DNA of 8,317 nt from Candidatus Aenigmatarchaeota archaeon (GTDB lineage Archaea > Aenigmatarchaeota > Aenigmatarchaeia > PWEA01 > JACQIF01). The notes under the pieces were generated by a model. It had not been told where the DNA came from, did no database searches, and saw only the letters and a list, made by a program, of their open reading frames with translations. Numbering within the stretch: the stretch's first letter is position 1; each line of letters opens with the position of its first letter. The stretch covers positions 1 to 8,317 of the forward strand of contig JACQIF010000050.1 in assembly GCA_016198635.1 (NCBI GenBank). Direction: 5' to 3'. This document shows positions 5,832 through 8,317 of this stretch, in pieces. A program made the position numbers and the translations under genes.

Positions 5832-6176
5832 CTAATCCAGCAAGGGCAGGTGCCTCGTTATCTTATCGACATCCTCTTCTGCGGCCGGTCCTATGGCAAC
5901 GCAAGTCAGCGTTCCTGGCGCAACTTCGGTCGCTCCGGCGTCCTTCACGAGCGCGGCAGGCAGATGGGCCTTCTTCGCTTTTTCGTGAACAGCCAGAAGC
6001 ATCTCTTCCGAGCCTATGCCCAAAACAACTTTCTTCGAGCCTTCGCGTTCCCACGTTTTCCGCGCTGTGTCGCGCGAGTTTTTCCATGCTTGTATCGATG
6101 CGTGCGCGACTTGAGCTGCTATCTTCCCGGAGCTCATTCCCAAGTCCGTGCGGACAACGATGACCTGCTTGTACAT
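5832..6176 (-). CDS. pth2: Peptidyl-tRNA hydrolase, Pth2 type
   Basis: Pth2 cuts the ester bond of peptidyl-tRNAs that fall off the ribosome, so that the tRNA can be reused. The 114-residue protein has the standard length and all signature parts: VIVVRTDLGMSSGKIAAQVAHA (5-26) with K18, Q22 and H25, then VKDAGATEVAPGT (77-89) with D79 and T83, and T91-IGPA (95-98). This is the archaeal/eukaryotic family, unrelated to the bacterial Pth1 enzyme, and it supports an archaeal origin. The ATG is 26 bp from a TATA box, so the mRNA is likely leaderless and separately transcribed from the upstream DUF63 gene. It sits just before truD, another tRNA gene. No residues typical of the family appear to be missing. 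Confidence 0.96.
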   Translation of the reverse strand: MYKQVIVVRTDLGMSSGKIAAQVAHASIQAWKNSRDTARKTWEREGSKKVVLGIGSEEMLLAVHEKAKKAHLPAALVKDAGATEVAPGTLTCVAIGPAAEEDVDKITRHLPLLD

Positions 6177-6195
6177 GGTTTAATTGGTTAGGCAG

Positions 6196-6207
6196 TAATA
6201 GATATAG
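6196..6207 (-). promoter_or_regulatory. TATA box of pth2
   Basis: The minus strand reads CTATATCTATTA, centred about 26 bp before the pth2 ATG in the 32-bp spacer after the DUF63 stop. This predicts transcription starting at the start codon. Confidence 0.6.
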
Positions 6208-6208
6208 C

Positions 6209-7051
6209 TCAGAACGTCGGCGTCCCAAGCATTCCTATAGCGAAGACGTCCCTTATTCCCAGAGGCAGGCCCAGTATAAGGACTATTATCTTCAGCCACA
6301 TGCGGTACTCTGCGTCACGGACGTCGCGGTCTATGTAGTAGAGTACTGGCCACACGACGGCGAGCTTCAGCACGAACATTACCGCAGGGCTCAACCCGAG
6401 CGTCCCTATCAAAAAGCGCGGCAGGACGTGCTCCTCGAAAAGGCCTGACGTGAAAGCGAGTGCAACGAACGTCGCGGACGCATCCAGCATGTGCGCTGCC
6501 AACACGTACGCATTCTCCCGCGTCAGGTACTTTGGAAACTTCTGCGACGCGGCGAGAAGCGCGACAAACCATACAGAGGCTATTCCCAACGCCAGTGCCA
6601 TACCGCGGACGTTCGGTATGCCGAAGTTCACGAGATAGGCAAGCTCTGCTGCAACAAGCGTTGAGCCTACAATGATCATGGTCTTTTCGTATCTTACGCC
6701 CGCTTTCCTCTGCAACGCCAGGGCAACCAACAGCACCGCAGAGGCAATAACGAAAGTCAGGAAATAGACGCCCGGCGTTATCAGTAAGTACGCAACGCCT
6801 GTTTTGCCGGATGTGCTCAACACTGTGTCGCCGACGCTTCTCGTCAGTGCGCCAAAAACCACGAACGGCACGATGGTTAGGACAAACCTCTTGTCCACCT
6901 TTATTCCCATGCGCTTTATTACACGGTCGTATATCACGGAAACTAACGCCACGAGCAGCAGCGCGTAAACAACCGTGGCTTCAGGCGTGTAGTAAGGCGA
7001 GGCAATGAACTTGTCGTAGACGTATGCGCGGATATCCACAGTATCAACCAT
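6209..7051 (-). CDS. DUF63 family archaeal membrane protein
   Basis: The protein (280 residues from the ATG at 7049-7051) has about eight hydrophobic segments. The beginning, with YVYDKFIASPYYTPEATVVY, a first long helix, VDKRF and then PFVVFGALTRSVGDT, matches the pattern of the DUF63 family, which is found in archaea and has no assigned function; the [F/L]G..[R]..[GD] stretch after the second helix is its best-conserved part. A GTG at 7061-7063 would add four residues and overlap the previous gene; I prefer the ATG because its upstream AGTGGT lies at ribosome-binding distance and the gap to the previous stop is then only 5 bp. No promoter is seen before it, so it is co-transcribed with the PssA-like gene. 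Its pairing with lipid-synthesis genes hints at a membrane-lipid task, but nothing in the sequence shows a catalytic centre. Confidence 0.82.
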   Translation of the reverse strand: MVDTVDIRAYVYDKFIASPYYTPEATVVYALLLVALVSVIYDRVIKRMGIKVDKRFVLTIVPFVVFGALTRSVGDTVLSTSGKTGVAYLLITPGVYFLTFVIASAVLLVALALQRKAGVRYEKTMIIVGSTLVAAELAYLVNFGIPNVRGMALALGIASVWFVALLAASQKFPKYLTRENAYVLAAHMLDASATFVALAFTSGLFEEHVLPRFLIGTLGLSPAVMFVLKLAVVWPVLYYIDRDVRDAEYRMWLKIIVLILGLPLGIRDVFAIGMLGTPTF

Positions 7052-7056
7052 TGGAA

Positions 7057-7608
7057 CTACCACTGGCTCAACGGCACGAAACCATCAGGAGCGTCCTTCT
7101 TCTCTTCCGCTGGTTCCTTGACAACATACTCGCTCCTGCCCTTGCGCGAGCGCAGGCCCAGTTCCAGTGCCATTAGCGCGGACGAAAGTATGAGCCATCC
7201 AGCGACAATAGTTGCCGTGAAAAAGTCCGCTATCAGCAGCGCGGGTATGACGAAGCCATTAACTGCCGCAGGCAGTCCTGTCAAGCGGCGCGACAGGTCA
7301 TAGCGCGTTATCGATATGGCTGCCGCGAGCAGGTATAGGAGAGGCAGCACGAGCAGCGCAGGGTGCACGGCCAGCAAGACGTTCAAGACAATCATCGAAG
7401 GGGCGACGCCGAAAGCGACGAACGCCCCGAGTGAGCCGAGCCTGACAGAAAACTCGTCTGCCTTTCTCATCATCAATGCTTCGATGACGTACGCAAACGC
7501 CGCGACAAATATGAGGTACGCAGCACGGGCGTCAGCGCTAGCCGCAAGCAGCGCCGCAAGAAAGCCAAGGGACGTCGTCACGACAGTTGTTACGTGGAGG
7601 CGCTTCAT
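7057..7608 (-). CDS. PssA-like CDP-alcohol phosphotransferase homologue lacking the catalytic aspartates
   Basis: This 183-residue protein has about six membrane helices and aligns with archaetidylserine/phosphatidylserine synthases: LGSLGAFVAFGVAPS (57-71) corresponds to the family's LDSLADxVxFGVAPA, and SITRYDLSRRLTGLPAAVNG (99-118) to the conserved R-x-x-R-F...GLP region. Active members need D(x)2DG(x)2AR(x)8G(x)3D(x)3D. Here the third and fourth aspartates are G58 and A62; the first two fall at Ala/Tyr, or at Tyr/E43 if a short gap is allowed. None of the protein's aspartates (26, 51, 104, 128, 172, 175) lies at a motif position. It is therefore unlikely to bind the metal ions or transfer a phosphoalcohol. 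A charged tail (152-183) follows the last helix. The frame is intact, with its own TATA box, so it is a maintained gene, perhaps a partner or regulator of an active enzyme. Confidence 0.75.
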   Translation of the reverse strand: MKRLHVTTVVTTSLGFLAALLAASADARAAYLIFVAAFAYVIEALMMRKADEFSVRLGSLGAFVAFGVAPSMIVLNVLLAVHPALLVLPLLYLLAAAISITRYDLSRRLTGLPAAVNGFVIPALLIADFFTATIVAGWLILSSALMALELGLRSRKGRSEYVVKEPAEEKKDAPDGFVPLSQW

Positions 7609-7632
7609 AATCGCCTGTTTGGAGTGCCGCGC

Positions 7633-7639
7633 ATATAAA
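7633..7639 (-). promoter_or_regulatory. TATA box of the PssA-like/DUF63 pair
   Basis: The minus strand reads TTTATAT, centred about 28 bp before the ATG of the PssA-like gene and within the 33-bp spacer after the carS stop. The mRNA should be leaderless or nearly so and continue into the DUF63 gene. Confidence 0.6.
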
Positions 7640-7641
7640 CG

Positions 7642-8178
7642 CTACCACGGCTCCTTCTTGTGGCCCAGTTTGTAACCTATAAGATTCACTAACAGGTGTA
7701 TCAAGGGCGTGAACGCAACAACGAACAGGACAGGCAGCGGCCGCAGTTCTATAAAAGGCGATGCCACTACGAACGCTCCTATAACAAAATCGAGTTGGTC
7801 AAGCAACGGCGCGGGTTCGCCGCGCGGAATGCCGGACTGGCGCTTTATGAACGCGCCGGCCATATCGCCGAGCATCGCTCCAAGCGACAACGCGAATACA
7901 GATACTGCGGTCTGCATGGGCAGGATAATTCCTCTGACAGACGTGATGCCGTTCACATACGGATACAGGGAGATTTCAACCATGCCCGCCGCTGTTCCCA
8001 TAAAGATCGCGAATAGCGTTCCTTCCCAAGTCTTGCCCTTCCCAAGAAACGGTTTCCCCGCGAACTTCCGGCCGCCGTCTACGTATCTGCGCCCGTGCGC
8101 CAGTGGCGCCGTAACGTTTGCTATATAGGCCGGCAGAATCAACCATAGGCCTACCAAGATATCGGTGGAAAGAGTCAC
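7642..8178 (-). CDS. carS: CDP-archaeol synthase CarS
   Basis: CarS transfers CMP from CTP to unsaturated archaetidic acid, giving the CDP-archaeol from which archaeal polar lipids are made, in the cell membrane. The 178-residue protein has the family's usual size and about five membrane helices. Its signature parts are LPAYIANVTAP (15-25), the loop YVDGGRKF...GKGKTWEG (32-53) and GAMLGDMAGAFIKRQSG (100-116) leading into RGEPAPLLDQLDF (119-131), with D34, K49, D105, D127 and D130 as likely metal or nucleotide ligands. These are the archaeal counterparts of CdsA motifs. The start is a GTG at 8176-8178; no in-frame ATG lies upstream within the predicted transcript. It is the first gene of the minus-strand block and supplies the substrate type that PssA-family enzymes use. 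This gene marks the source as an archaeon. Confidence 0.94.
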   Translation of the reverse strand: MTLSTDILVGLWLILPAYIANVTAPLAHGRRYVDGGRKFAGKPFLGKGKTWEGTLFAIFMGTAAGMVEISLYPYVNGITSVRGIILPMQTAVSVFALSLGAMLGDMAGAFIKRQSGIPRGEPAPLLDQLDFVIGAFVVASPFIELRPLPVLFVVAFTPLIHLLVNLIGYKLGHKKEPW

Positions 8179-8209
8179 AATAGACGCCGTTTGATAGTTC
8201 GGGTGCTAG

Positions 8210-8217
8210 TATAAAAA
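8210..8217 (-). promoter_or_regulatory. TATA box of carS
   Basis: The minus strand reads TTTTTATA, centred about 35 bp before the GTG. The predicted start lies near 8187, leaving a leader of about 9 nt without a Shine-Dalgarno match. Confidence 0.55.
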
Positions 8218-8261
8218 TTATGAAATGGCGCCCCCGGTGGGAATAGCACCTTTTTGCGCAT

Positions 8262-8303
8262 CTCGGAATGACGCATTCCGAGTTTCGGAACTGCGTTCCG
8301 AAA
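8262..8303. repeat. Two tandem perfect 9-bp palindromes
   Basis: CTCGGAATG (8262-8270) pairs with CATTCCGAG (8274-8282) around ACG, and at once TTTCGGAAC (8283-8291) pairs with GTTCCGAAA (8295-8303) around TGC. Both units share the core TCGGAA...TTCCGA, so they look like diverged copies of one 21-bp element. They lie about 45-95 bp upstream of the carS TATA box. The region 8179-8317 holds no visible gene besides the promoter; what lies beyond the right edge is unknown. Confidence 0.7.
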
Positions 8304-8317
8304 CGTACGCGCCCGAA

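Noticed and set aside
1..8317. CRISPR array, insertion sequence or attachment site
   Set aside because: No regularly spaced repeats, transposase or integrase frame, or terminal repeats with target duplication were seen.

Overview
The window looks like a piece of an archaeal chromosome with densely packed genes. The evidence is an ether-lipid gene (CDP-archaeol synthase, carS), an archaeal DUF63 membrane protein, a Pth2-type peptidyl-tRNA hydrolase, archaeal TATA-box promoters placed so that several mRNAs would be leaderless, and a tRNA gene broken by introns. The compact layout and the heavily interrupted tRNA suggest a small-genome DPANN lineage (Micrarchaeota-like is my best guess), but no marker here fixes the taxon.

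Layout. (1) 1-1913, surface-sugar region: the C-terminal end of a family-2 glycosyltransferase on + converges on a minus-strand pair, a short nucleotide-sugar dehydrogenase-like protein followed, with an ATGA overlap, by an extended-SDR epimerase/decarboxylase. (2) 1914-2354, apparently non-coding: on the minus strand this holds a tRNA-Pro(GGG) gene of 195 bp interrupted by two introns, a 43-nt one at the usual anticodon-loop site and a 74-nt one inside the TPsiC loop. A 13-bp hairpin sits 3 nt upstream of the tRNA. The + strand carries two mutually exclusive hairpins and the promoter of the next gene. (3) 2355-4656, two + strand genes with their own promoters: a small membrane protein built from MscS-associated TM-helix repeats, and a secreted 525-residue protein resembling phage tail fibres (GNVGIG and DGST motifs). 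(4) 4658-8178, a minus-strand block read from right to left: carS, a PssA-like CDP-alcohol phosphotransferase homologue whose catalytic aspartates are all gone, DUF63, pth2 and truD. (5) 8179-8317: the carS promoter and two tandem perfect palindromes.

How it fits together. carS makes the CDP-activated archaeol used by archaetidylserine/archaetidylinositol synthases. The neighbouring PssA-like protein has the fold but not the active site, and is coupled to DUF63, so this pair may be a non-catalytic membrane module linked to lipid synthesis. pth2 and truD act on tRNA. In the minus block three spacers of 32-34 bp each contain a single TATA element 24-28 bp before the start codon, so the spacers are essentially one promoter long and the mRNAs probably leaderless.

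The most unusual features are the two-intron tRNA-Pro, which ordinary tRNA searches could miss, and the active-site-less PssA-like protein.
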